From Thioalkalivibrio sp. (GTDB lineage Bacteria > Pseudomonadota > Gammaproteobacteria > Ectothiorhodospirales > Ectothiorhodospiraceae): DNA of 14,293 bases. The stretch's first letter is position 1. The number at the start of each line of letters is the position of its first letter. The notes under the pieces are model-generated. The model did not search any database and was not told where the DNA came from. It saw nothing but the letters and a program-made list of their open reading frames with translations. This document shows positions 1-7,206 of this stretch, one piece after another. The stretch is taken from the NCBI GenBank assembly GCA_007119005.1, contig SKQM01000081.1, forward strand, positions 1 through 14,293. The letters are read 5' to 3'. The translations under genes were made by a program, and so were the position numbers.

Positions 1-515
1 ACTGAGGCCTCCAGCGCCGCCTTCACCGGCCCCATGATGCCGTAGTTGTCCACAACCTTCTCGGCGCCGTAGTAACTCATCGTGATCAGACAACCGCCTT
101 CTTTCATCAGCGGCTCCGCGAGGCGGGCCATGCGCATGAACGAGTGGCAGGAGATGTCCATCGCGAGCAGGAAGCCGTCGCGGCTGGAATCGACCACGCG
201 GCCGTGCAGATCGTCGCGCGGCGCGAAGGCCATCGAGTGGATCACGAAGTCCAGGCGTCCCCAGCGGTCGGAGGCTGCCTGGAACAGGTCTTCCAACTGG
301 GCGTCTTCGCGCACGTCGCAGAGGATCAGCGGGGGATCGCCCAGCTGTTCGGCCAGTGGGCGTGCGTGGGCTTCGCCCTTCGGGTGTCCATAGCTGAGGA
401 TCAGATCGGCGCCCGCTTGATGCAGGGCGCGGGCACAGCCGAAGGCGATGCTGTTTTCATTGGCAAGGCCGGTAATGATGCCGGTCCTGCCTTCAAGCGA
501 AAGTGGCTCGGTCAT
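1..515 (-). CDS. fabI: Enoyl-[acyl-carrier-protein] reductase FabI, partial (3' end beyond window)
   Basis: Reduces enoyl-ACP to acyl-ACP with NAD(P)H in the last step of each fatty-acid elongation cycle, in the cytoplasm. The reverse strand reads ATG at 515-513 and stays open for 171 codons to the window edge, about two thirds of the usual 260 residues. The N-terminus MTEPLSLEGRTGIITGLANE carries the FabI-type cofactor loop, followed by NSIAFG. HSMAFAP (93-99) matches the substrate-pocket segment. The catalytic set is present: Tyr148 in SYYGAE, Tyr158 in DNYGIMG and Lys165 in GPVKAALEA, equivalent to Tyr146, Tyr156 and Lys163 of E. coli FabI. The pocket position equivalent to E. coli Gly93 is Ala here. 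It lies downstream of the efflux operon on the same strand, but 253 bases and two hairpins separate them, so separate transcription is likely. Alternative FabI-like SDRs are unlikely given the whole motif set. Confidence 0.95.
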   Translation of the reverse strand, partial: MTEPLSLEGRTGIITGLANENSIAFGCARALHQAGADLILSYGHPKGEAHARPLAEQLGDPPLILCDVREDAQLEDLFQAASDRWGRLDFVIHSMAFAPRDDLHGRVVDSSRDGFLLAMDISCHSFMRMARLAEPLMKEGGCLITMSYYGAEKVVDNYGIMGPVKAALEAS

Positions 516-546
516 CGGAACGCTCCGGGGTCCGGGGGCGGTTGTT

Positions 547-569
547 GCGGCGGGTTGCGAATCCGCCGC
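547..569. other. Hairpin in the fabI leader
   Basis: GCGGCGG (547-553) pairs with CCGCCGC (563-569) around a 9-base loop, 32 to 54 bases upstream of the fabI ATG. There is no T tract on either side, so it does not look like an intrinsic terminator. It could be a leader structure or chance in GC-rich DNA. A weak -10-like TAGACT lies just upstream on the reverse strand at 595-590 without a convincing -35. Confidence 0.25.
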
Positions 570-677
570 GCGTGATGCATTGCAACACGAGTCTAGCAAA
601 CGATCCTTGGGGCTGCAGACTTACCGAGGGTCATGTCCCCGGGAGCACATCCGGAAGCATGCGAACGCAGGCGCCGT

Positions 678-760
678 CTGGAGTGCGGCGGCTTGCCGCC
701 GCTTTGCCCTGCAGGAAGCTCACGCCTCCAGCGGCGGAAGCAAGCTTCCGCACTCCAAAG
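678..760. repeat. Head-to-head pair of REP-like hairpins
   Basis: Two copies of one short element face each other in the spacer between the RND stop and fabI. The left copy has a perfect 8-bp hairpin with a TT loop (GCGGCGGC at 685-692, GCCGCCGC at 695-702). The right copy, read on the reverse strand, has GCGGAAGC paired with GCTTCCGC (734-751). The flank GGAGT precedes the stem in both. The stems differ at two base pairs and both differences are compensated, so the structure rather than the exact sequence is kept. A CCTGCAGG palindrome sits between them. The pattern fits REP/BIME elements that lie at 3' ends of transcription units. It may end efflux-operon transcripts, although it lacks a T run. 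Confidence 0.6.
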
Positions 761-768
761 CGCCGACG

Positions 769-3700
769 TCAGCGCCCGGTCGCGCCGGCAATCGCGCCGC
801 GGTCGTAGCGGTTTTCGTAGAGGCGCAGCAGCGCCGGGATCACCAGCAGCACCAGCAGCGTGGCGACGCCCAGCCCGAAGACGATGGAGATCGCCATCGG
901 AATCAGGAACTGGGCCTGCAGCGAGCGCTCGAACAGCAGCGGCGTGAGCCCCGCGATGGTGGTCGCGGAGGTCAGGATCACCGCGCGCAGGCGTTGGCAG
1001 GAGGCCTCGATGATCGCCTCGCGCAACGCCAGCCCCTCGTCCCTCAGGCCTTGGTAGAAACTGACCAGGATGATCGAGTTGTTCACCACGATGCCGGTGA
1101 GTCCGAACAGGCCGAACATGGACAGGATGGTCAGCTCAACTCCCATCAGCCAGTGCCCCATGAAGGCGCCCAGGATGCCGAAGGGAATGATCGCCATCAC
1201 GATCAGCGGCCAGCCCCAGGAGGCGAACACCCAGGCCAGCGTCAGGTACATCAGCCCGAGCGCGAGGAGCAGCCCCACCCGCATGTCGGCGAAGGTCTCC
1301 GCCTGGTCGGCGGCGCGTCCTTCGAAGGAATAATTCACGCCGTGACGCCGGGCCAGTTCGTCCAGTGGCCCGTCTTCCAGTGCAGCGCGCACGCGTGCGG
1401 CGTTGTTCACCGCGCGGTCCACCTCGGCAGAGACATGGATCGCGAGCCGGGTGTCGGCATGGCGGAGCGTCTCGAAGCCCTGGCGCGACTGGATTTCAAC
1501 CACGCTGTCCAGTGGCGCCAGCGCGCCGGAAGGGAGTCGGATCAGCAGACGCTCCAGCGTCTCCGTGTGATGACGTTCGCGATCGGGAAGCCGCACGCGT
1601 ACCTCGACCTCTTCCAGGCCGTCCTGGAAGATCTGCGCGAGGCGTCCGTCGAAGGCGTCGCGTACCTCCACACCGACACTCTCGGTGGTCAGCCCGAGTG
1701 CGAGACCCTCCGGACGCAGCGAATAGATCAGCTGCTCGCGCCCGAACGGCGTGTCGTCGTTGATCGCGTAAATTCCGGCGAAGTCGGCGAACAGTTCGGC
1801 AAGGTCCAGCGCCGCCGCCTTGAGCCGGTCGGGGTCATCGCCGGTCAGGCGGATGTCGAGGTCGCGGCCGGGTGGCCCCCCCGCGCGTTCACTGATGTTG
1901 AAGTTCTCGATCCCAGGGGTCAGCCGGACGCGGCTTTCCCACTCGCGGATGATCTCGCGGTTGCGGGCGGTCCGCGCCTCGGGCGACACGAGTTCCACCT
2001 GGATGTTGCCGAACTGTTCTCCGCGCGGGGCATTGCCGTCGCCAGGGTCGATGCCCAGGCCGCGCCGCACCACCGCAGCGGTAACCAGCCCGCCGCCGAG
2101 TGCCTCCTCGGCCTCGTACAGCGCGCGTTCGGTGGCGTCGAGAAAGGCGGACACGCGGTCGGGTGGCGTACCCGCGACGAAGTTCACCCCGGCGTTCAGC
2201 ACCGTGCCTTCCGGTGCCGGGAAGAAGGTGAAGCCGATCCGCCCGCTGGCGGCAAGACCGATCGCGAGGATCACCGCGCCCATGGCCAGCGCGAGGGTGA
2301 TCCCGGCATTGTCCACCGCCAGCGAAACCGTGCGGCGGAAGCGGCCGTTGCGAAAGCGTTCGAAACCGCCATCGAAACGCGCCCGCAGGCTGCCGGCCGG
2401 AGGTGGCTCGAGCCGGGACAGGACGCCGCGAAGGTGTGCCGGCAGGATCAGGAACGCGATGAGCAGGGTCGCGATGATCACACAGATGACCACCAGCGGG
2501 ATGTCGAAGAGGATGTTGCCGATGATACCGCCAATCAGCATCAGCGGCAGGAAGGCGGCGACCGTGGTCAACGACGCCGAGATCACCGGTGCGAACATGC
2601 GCCGGGCACCGTTGCCGGCGGCCTCGGTCGCGTCCTGACCCTTCTGGTGCAGGGTATAGGCGTGTTCCGACACGACAATCGCGTTGTCGACGATGATCCC
2701 GAGGGACATGATGAAGCCGAACAGGGAGATCATGTTGATCGAGCCGCCGACGATCCAGAGCACAATCAGCGCGGCAGTGAAGGCGATCGGGATTCCCAGT
2801 GCCACTCGAATCGCGACATGGCGGTTCAGGAACAGAAACAGGATCGCGAGCACCAGCAGCAGGCCCCCGGCTCCGTTCTTCAGCAGCAGCATGATGCGCT
2901 CGAGGAGCAGTTCCCAGAAGGCGTCGATCACGTCGAGCTGGACGCCCGGGGGCAGGGTGGCCCGGACGTCCTGCAGCCACTCCTCGAGGATGCGCGCGGA
3001 CTCCAGCGAGTCGCCGGTCTCGGTGCGCATCAGCTGCATCTCGAGCGCCGGACGTCCGTCGACACTGACGCTGACCTGCCCGTCGCGCGGGCGCCGTTCG
3101 ATCTCCGCGATCTGACCGAGCCGGAGCAGCCCGAGCTCGGGGTCGGAGCGCAGGGGGAGGTCTTCGAAAGCGATCACGTCGCGGCGCTGATCGAGACTGC
3201 GCAGTTGCCGGGCAGTGTCGGCGCGCCCGGCGCTTCCTGCGGGAATGTCGCGGCTGACTCCTTCGATGCGCTGCGCGATGTCACCGAGGGTCAGTTCGGT
3301 ATCGTACAGCTGGATGGCCGGCACCTGGACGGCCATCTCGTCCTCTGGCAACCCGGTGAATTCGACCCGGGCAATGCCGCGGTTCAGCAGCTCCCGTTCA
3401 AACTCGCGCCCGAGCATCCGCAGGTCGTAGATGTCGTCCAGTCCACTGATCAGCAGGCGCGCCACCGGCTCGTAGCGCACGATGCGCATGACCACCGGTG
3501 TCTCCGCGGCCTCCGGCAGATTGCGCTGCTGGTCCACCCGGTCCTTGACCTGCTCCAGTGCCAGCGTCATGTCGGTGCCGGCTTCGAACTCGATGGTGAT
3601 CGAGGCTACCCCGAGTGCCGAGGTCGACGTCATGTTGCGGATGCCATCGACCGTGCGCAGGTCCTGCTCCAGCGGGTCGGTGATGCCGCGCTCGACGTCT

Positions 3701-3924
3701 TCCGCGCTGGCGCCGGTCCAGACGACGCGGACCGATACGAAATCCAGTTCGAAGTTCGGGAAAAACTGGGTATTCAGTTTCAGCAACGCAAAGGCGCCGC
3801 CGAGCACCATGAGTGCGATCAGGAGGTTGGCCGCGAGCCGGTGTCGCAGGAAGAGTTCGATCAGTCCGCCGGGTCGGCCCTGTGCGGGGGCGGGGCTGGC
3901 GCCTTCGGTCAATGTGCTGCTCAT
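769..3924 (-). CDS. RND efflux pump, inner-membrane permease (AcrB/HAE1-like)
   Basis: A 1051-residue protein, the usual length of trimeric RND exporters, which pump substrates from periplasm or membrane out of the cell using proton flow. TM1 is at about residues 33-50 (LLIALMVLGGAFALL). Two large periplasmic porter loops follow TM1 and TM7. Hydrophobic bundles lie at about 352-510 and 860-1035. The TM4 segment is GIIVDNAIVVSE, with Asp413 followed by Asn414 where AcrB has Asp407-Asp408. TM10 is GIVVNNSIILV, with Asn948 where AcrB has Lys940. Substrates cannot be read from sequence. The gene starts 7 bases after the adaptor's stop, so the two are translated as one operon. No outer-membrane channel gene follows. 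A large open frame on the opposite strand is a shadow. Confidence 0.93.
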   Translation of the reverse strand: MSSTLTEGASPAPAQGRPGGLIELFLRHRLAANLLIALMVLGGAFALLKLNTQFFPNFELDFVSVRVVWTGASAEDVERGITDPLEQDLRTVDGIRNMTSTSALGVASITIEFEAGTDMTLALEQVKDRVDQQRNLPEAAETPVVMRIVRYEPVARLLISGLDDIYDLRMLGREFERELLNRGIARVEFTGLPEDEMAVQVPAIQLYDTELTLGDIAQRIEGVSRDIPAGSAGRADTARQLRSLDQRRDVIAFEDLPLRSDPELGLLRLGQIAEIERRPRDGQVSVSVDGRPALEMQLMRTETGDSLESARILEEWLQDVRATLPPGVQLDVIDAFWELLLERIMLLLKNGAGGLLLVLAILFLFLNRHVAIRVALGIPIAFTAALIVLWIVGGSINMISLFGFIMSLGIIVDNAIVVSEHAYTLHQKGQDATEAAGNGARRMFAPVISASLTTVAAFLPLMLIGGIIGNILFDIPLVVICVIIATLLIAFLILPAHLRGVLSRLEPPPAGSLRARFDGGFERFRNGRFRRTVSLAVDNAGITLALAMGAVILAIGLAASGRIGFTFFPAPEGTVLNAGVNFVAGTPPDRVSAFLDATERALYEAEEALGGGLVTAAVVRRGLGIDPGDGNAPRGEQFGNIQVELVSPEARTARNREIIREWESRVRLTPGIENFNISERAGGPPGRDLDIRLTGDDPDRLKAAALDLAELFADFAGIYAINDDTPFGREQLIYSLRPEGLALGLTTESVGVEVRDAFDGRLAQIFQDGLEEVEVRVRLPDRERHHTETLERLLIRLPSGALAPLDSVVEIQSRQGFETLRHADTRLAIHVSAEVDRAVNNAARVRAALEDGPLDELARRHGVNYSFEGRAADQAETFADMRVGLLLALGLMYLTLAWVFASWGWPLIVMAIIPFGILGAFMGHWLMGVELTILSMFGLFGLTGIVVNNSIILVSFYQGLRDEGLALREAIIEASCQRLRAVILTSATTIAGLTPLLFERSLQAQFLIPMAISIVFGLGVATLLVLLVIPALLRLYENRYDRGAIAGATGR

Positions 3925-3931
3925 CAGGGCT

Positions 3932-5197
3932 TCATCCGCGCTCGTCGGGGCCGTTCAGCTCGACTTCAACCCGCAGTCCGTCGACCGCGTTTGGCAGACG
4001 GGTGGCCACCAGAACGTCACCCGCCCGCAGTTCCGGATGGCGGACCAGGGCCTGGGTGCGACCCGTCGCGTCCGTCACCTCTCCGAGGCGCTCGACGCTC
4101 AGGCCCTGCATGCGTCCGTCGATCACGCGGTACACCTGGTCGCGGCCGTACAGGCTTTCGAATGGCACCACGACGCTCCCGGCCTCCTCCGGCAGGCTGA
4201 GACGGAGGTTCACGAAGCGGTTCAGCGGCAGCCCCGCCGCTCCCTCGGTAACGTGGAACAGTGCGCTGATTCCCGCTTCCCCACTGCGGGTCTCCCCAGC
4301 GAGTCGATCCAGAGATGCCTGCACGGGGTGCCCGCCGACCAACGCCTCGGCCTGCAGTGGGTACCCCCGAGCCAGCAGCGCCGTGATGCGTGGCAACACC
4401 ACCTCCGGAAGGCTTGCGCGGATCTCGATATCGTCGAGCGCATACAGGCGGACCAGTGGGTCGCCGACGCGCAGCCGTTCGCCCGGGCTCACGTGCACCT
4501 CGACCACGCGGGCAGCCGAACCGGCCCGGATTTCGGTCCGGGAGAGATCGATGCGGGCACGTTCGGCCGCGGCTCTGGCACGCTGTACGCGAGCCTCCGC
4601 CTGGGCCAGCCGGCTGGGTGCCTCCCCGATCGCCTGCTGGCGAGCATCCACGGTTACGCGCGCCTGCTCCAGGTTGCGTTGAGCCTCATCCAGCTCGGCC
4701 TCTGATCCGAGATTGCGGGCGCGCAGGTCACGGGTCCGGTCCACGGCGCGCTGGGCGATCTGCAGAAGCGCCTGTTCGCGCTGGAGCGTGCGGCGGTCCG
4801 TTTCCGCGCGCAGGCGCTCGCTCTCCACCGCGGCCTCCGCCTCCCGCAGGTCCGCCTCCCGCTGTTCGAGGTTCAGACGGGTCTCCGAGGGATCGACGCG
4901 CACGAGCAGGGCGCCGGCCGCGACCACGTGGCCGGTGCGTGCCGGCACCGCGTCGATCTCCCCCTCGATAGCGGCGCGCAGCACGGCCGTCTGCGGCGAT
5001 GACGTTCTACCGTACAGTTCCAGCGTGGGTCGGTAGGTGCCCGGTTCGACGATCATTCCGCGCACCTGCCACACCCGCTCGCTCGTCTCCGGCGGGGGCG
5101 CCGTCGGGCCGGTGGCCCGCAGGATCACGAAGCCGACGGCCGCGGCCGCGAGAATCAGGAGCGGTAACGCCTTGCGGAGAGTTTTTGCGATGGACAT
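3932..5197 (-). CDS. RND efflux periplasmic adaptor (membrane fusion protein)
   Basis: A 421-residue adaptor that joins the inner-membrane RND pump to an outer-membrane channel. It begins MSIAKTLRKALPLLILAAAA: a positively charged end and one hydrophobic segment (about 10-26). There is no lipobox cysteine, so it is probably held by an uncleaved N-terminal membrane anchor. A lipoyl-type half motif (AIEGEIDAVPARTGHVVAAG, about 75-95) is followed by a long charged heptad-rich helical hairpin at about 108-215. A second lipoyl half (TEIRAGSAARVVEVHVSPGE) and beta-barrel domains follow. The ATG at 5197 has only a weak Shine-Dalgarno sequence. It is the first gene of the two-gene operon. A -10-like TATACT lies about 95 bases upstream, leaving a leader with inverted repeats. 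Confidence 0.92.
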   Translation of the reverse strand: MSIAKTLRKALPLLILAAAAVGFVILRATGPTAPPPETSERVWQVRGMIVEPGTYRPTLELYGRTSSPQTAVLRAAIEGEIDAVPARTGHVVAAGALLVRVDPSETRLNLEQREADLREAEAAVESERLRAETDRRTLQREQALLQIAQRAVDRTRDLRARNLGSEAELDEAQRNLEQARVTVDARQQAIGEAPSRLAQAEARVQRARAAAERARIDLSRTEIRAGSAARVVEVHVSPGERLRVGDPLVRLYALDDIEIRASLPEVVLPRITALLARGYPLQAEALVGGHPVQASLDRLAGETRSGEAGISALFHVTEGAAGLPLNRFVNLRLSLPEEAGSVVVPFESLYGRDQVYRVIDGRMQGLSVERLGEVTDATGRTQALVRHPELRAGDVLVATRLPNAVDGLRVEVELNGPDERG

Positions 5198-5241
5198 CCG
5201 GTTCTCTGCGGCAAAAGAGAGGCGTGAGGGCCTATGACGTC

Positions 5242-5278
5242 GTGCCCGGCACAGGGTTCCCGCCCTGGCACAGGCGGG
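5242..5278. other. Two inverted repeats in the efflux-operon leader
   Basis: GTGCC-C-GGCAC (5242-5252) is a perfect 11-base inverted repeat. CCCGCC (5259-5264) pairs with GGCGGG (5273-5278) around an 8-base loop. Both lie between the putative -10 (5302-5297) and the adaptor ATG (5197). They could be an operator for a local regulator or mRNA structure. No regulator gene adjoins, and neither has a T tract. Confidence 0.3.
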
Positions 5279-5296
5279 GCGAAGAAAAGCGGGTGA

Positions 5297-5302
5297 AGTA
5301 TA
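5297..5302 (-). promoter_or_regulatory. Possible -10 element for the efflux operon
   Basis: The reverse strand reads TATACT, five of six matches to the sigma-70 -10 consensus, about 95 bases upstream of the adaptor start in an otherwise GC-rich spacer. The -35 position at the usual spacing is poor, so an activator may be needed or the match may be chance. Confidence 0.3.
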
Positions 5303-5422
5303 GCCGAGAGGGTCTCGCGCGTTCCGTTCTCATGGCGCGTTTCAGGTGAGGGAATTCCTTGGCGCAAATGGGCTGATCACTGCTAAGCTGGTGGCATAGG
5401 CGGCATGAAGCGCCGCGACATC

Positions 5423-5427
5423 GGAGG
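5423..5427 (+). promoter_or_regulatory. Ribosome binding site deciding the start at 5436
   Basis: GGAGG lies 8 bases before the ATG at 5436 but only 2 bases before an in-frame GTG at 5430. The spacing selects the ATG, two codons shorter than the longest reading. Confidence 0.75.
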
Positions 5428-5435
5428 ACGTGGAA

Positions 5436-5984
5436 ATGCAGCGACATGAATGGCTCAAGGGCCTCACATTCGTCCTTGCGGGCGTGTTCGCGCTGGCCTT
5501 TGCCGGCGCGGCGATCGCGCAGATGGGCCAGCAGCGCGGCCAACAGCAGCCGAGCGCGCTGGAACAGGAGTACATGGAGATCCAGCAGCGGCTGGCGCAA
5601 GCCCAGCAGAAGGCGGTCGAGAATACCCCGGAGCTGCAGGACAAGGCCGATGCCCTCGAAGAGCTGGTGACGGACAAGATGCGCGCCGCGGGTCATGACC
5701 CCGGTGACATCATGGAGACGATGCTTGCCGCGCAGGCGAAGATGGAAGAGGCACGCACCGACGCGCAGCGTCGGGAAATCATGGAGTCGCGCGAGGTTCG
5801 GGAGGCGCAGCGCAAGCTGCAGGAGGCCCAGCGCGCGGCGATGGAGGACGGGGAAGTGCAGGCGGCCCAACAGGCGCTCGAGGACGACATTCTCAGCGCG
5901 ATGCGCCGCGTGGAACCGGAGACCGACCGCCTGATCGAGCGGCTGCAGGAGATCCAGCGTGAGGCCCAGCGCGGCATGCGCTGA
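5436..5984 (+). CDS. Secreted helical Gln/Glu/Ala-rich protein, function unknown
   Basis: A 182-residue protein not assigned to a named family. The N-terminus MQRHEWLKGLTFVLAG continues into a hydrophobic stretch and ends AGAAIA, followed by QMGQQ. This is a good Sec signal peptide with cleavage at about residue 28, so it should act in the periplasm. The mature part has no cysteine and few aromatic residues. It is almost wholly charged or Gln/Ala heptads (for example QQRLAQAQQKAVENTPELQ and QRKLQEAQRAAMEDGEVQ), predicting long amphipathic helices or coiled coil. The start is the ATG preceded by GGAGG. It is alone on the plus strand, divergent from the efflux operon and convergent with lipS2. 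A role as periplasmic chaperone or scaffold is possible but unsupported. Confidence 0.85.
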   Translation: MQRHEWLKGLTFVLAGVFALAFAGAAIAQMGQQRGQQQPSALEQEYMEIQQRLAQAQQKAVENTPELQDKADALEELVTDKMRAAGHDPGDIMETMLAAQAKMEEARTDAQRREIMESREVREAQRKLQEAQRAAMEDGEVQAAQQALEDDILSAMRRVEPETDRLIERLQEIQREAQRGMR

Positions 5985-6007
5985 GCAATGTCCTTCGACA
6001 GGCTCAG
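5981..6007. terminator. Stem-loop holding both convergent stop codons; REP-core copy
   Basis: CTGAGC (5981-5986) pairs with GCTCAG (6002-6007). Inside, TGTC (5989-5992) pairs with GACA (5997-6000) around the tetraloop CTTC, with a small internal loop. The TGA of the plus-strand gene (5982-5984) and the TGA of lipS2 (6006-6004) are mirror images in the two arms. The reverse strand of 5994-6006 reads TGAGCCTGTCGAA, the same 13-base core seen in the REP copies near 13281 and 13548. It lacks a T tract. A bidirectional terminator or 3'-end stabiliser is inferred. Confidence 0.5.
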
Positions 6008-7155
6008 TCGTCTGCTTCGAAGTCGAAGGTTCCCACGGGTTCGCCGGCCATCTGCCGGCGAACGACATTCACGTCCTTTTCATTCAACGCGAACGGGAAG
6101 CTGAAGATGTCGGCCGGGCTGGAATCGCCGTAGGGGCGGTTGCAGGCCGAAACGGTGTCGTCCGCGTGTCCGGGGCAGCCGGAGGTCCGGAAAGGCGTGC
6201 CCGTCTCGATCAGTGCGTCGAGTTCCGCGCGGTCGAGTCCGAAATCGGTAATGCGCCCCGCGGCGTCGAAGTGCATGTCCGCGACACGCGCGCCGGCAAA
6301 GTCGATCAGGAAACGCCCGAGCTGCACGCGACGCCAGTGATCACGGGGGACGGGATCGCGATTCTCCATCAATGAGCCGCGTTCCGGGAAGAAGGCGAAC
6401 ATGTGGTTGTGCCCGCCCATGTCGCGGATGCGTTCGCAGACCTCCATCATGTCGCGCTCGGTCTCGCCCATCCCGCAGATCAGGTGCGCCCCGAATTTCT
6501 CGGGACCGAAGATCTCCGCGGCCCATTCCAGCGCGCGCCAGTAACGGTCCCAGCGGTGCGGGCTGTCCACGGTCTTGCCACGGGTCTGCTCGAAGATGTC
6601 GGGCGTCACCGCATCCAGCGCGACCGTGAAGATGTCGGCGCCACGGGTGCGGAGGTCTTCCATGTCCGCGTAGCGCATGGTGGTGGGATTCGACAGGATG
6701 GAAACCGGAATCTCAGGTACCTCCGCGACCCATCGATCGAGCAGCGTGACGGTGTCCTCGCCCGAGTCCGGATGGGTGATCATGGAGATGCACATCCGCT
6801 CGAAGGCGCCCTGATCGCGGCGGTTGCGAACACGTTCGATCACGTCGTCGTAGCGCGCGGTGGGCCAGTCCACGCGGATGAAGTTCCGATCCGCGTACGC
6901 GCTCTCCTCCTCACGATGCCGGGCGAGACCGCAGTAACTGCAGTTGGCGCGACACCCCTCCGGGTAGGTCACCAGCAGGTTCAGGCAGTGCGTGCACGCG
7001 GTGCGATGCATGCTGCCATGGACCAGTCCGAGGGTGATGGCGGCGGCGGTGGACATCTGCACGTATTCCGGGGAGCGCATCTCCGGGGTTTTCGCCAGGT
7101 CGCGCGGGCGGTAGAAGTTCACGGGTGTTGCCACGGACTCGGGGCGGGCATTCAT
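6004..7155 (-). CDS. lipS2: Radical SAM lipoyl synthase component LipS2-like
   Basis: A 383-residue biotin-synthase-like radical SAM protein and last gene of the lipoate operon. LipS1 and LipS2 together replace LipA and insert the two sulfur atoms into protein-bound octanoate. The canonical CX3CX2C site is Cys68, Cys72 and Cys75 in EGCRANCSYCGLAR. A CX2C pair (Cys54, Cys57 in ACTHC) lies just before it. Cys327 (SGCPGH) and Cys338 (ACNRPYG) lie near the C-terminus. These four are candidate ligands of an auxiliary Fe-S cluster that could donate sulfur. ATG at 7155 has GGAGG 7 bases upstream. It begins 51 bases after the lipT stop. The family call rests on motifs plus neighbourhood; which of the pair is numbered 1 or 2 is less certain. 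Confidence 0.8.
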   Translation of the reverse strand: MNARPESVATPVNFYRPRDLAKTPEMRSPEYVQMSTAAAITLGLVHGSMHRTACTHCLNLLVTYPEGCRANCSYCGLARHREEESAYADRNFIRVDWPTARYDDVIERVRNRRDQGAFERMCISMITHPDSGEDTVTLLDRWVAEVPEIPVSILSNPTTMRYADMEDLRTRGADIFTVALDAVTPDIFEQTRGKTVDSPHRWDRYWRALEWAAEIFGPEKFGAHLICGMGETERDMMEVCERIRDMGGHNHMFAFFPERGSLMENRDPVPRDHWRRVQLGRFLIDFAGARVADMHFDAAGRITDFGLDRAELDALIETGTPFRTSGCPGHADDTVSACNRPYGDSSPADIFSFPFALNEKDVNVVRRQMAGEPVGTFDFEADD

Positions 7156-7206
7156 GTCACGACCTCCGGGATCGCTTGCAAGGGTTGTCGGGGGGGCGGC
7201 CGCAGG

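Noticed and set aside
760..775. Imperfect palindrome GCGC-C-GACGTC-A-GCGC at the RND stop codon as an operator
   Set aside because: It has a central mismatch pair, overlaps coding sequence and adjoins the REP-like pair; chance in GC-rich DNA is enough.
448..4200. A 1250-codon open frame on the plus strand opposite the RND and adaptor genes
   Set aside because: It is rich in His, Gln, Arg and Asp, has no domain pattern, and lies antisense to two well-conserved genes; long shadows are common in GC-rich DNA.
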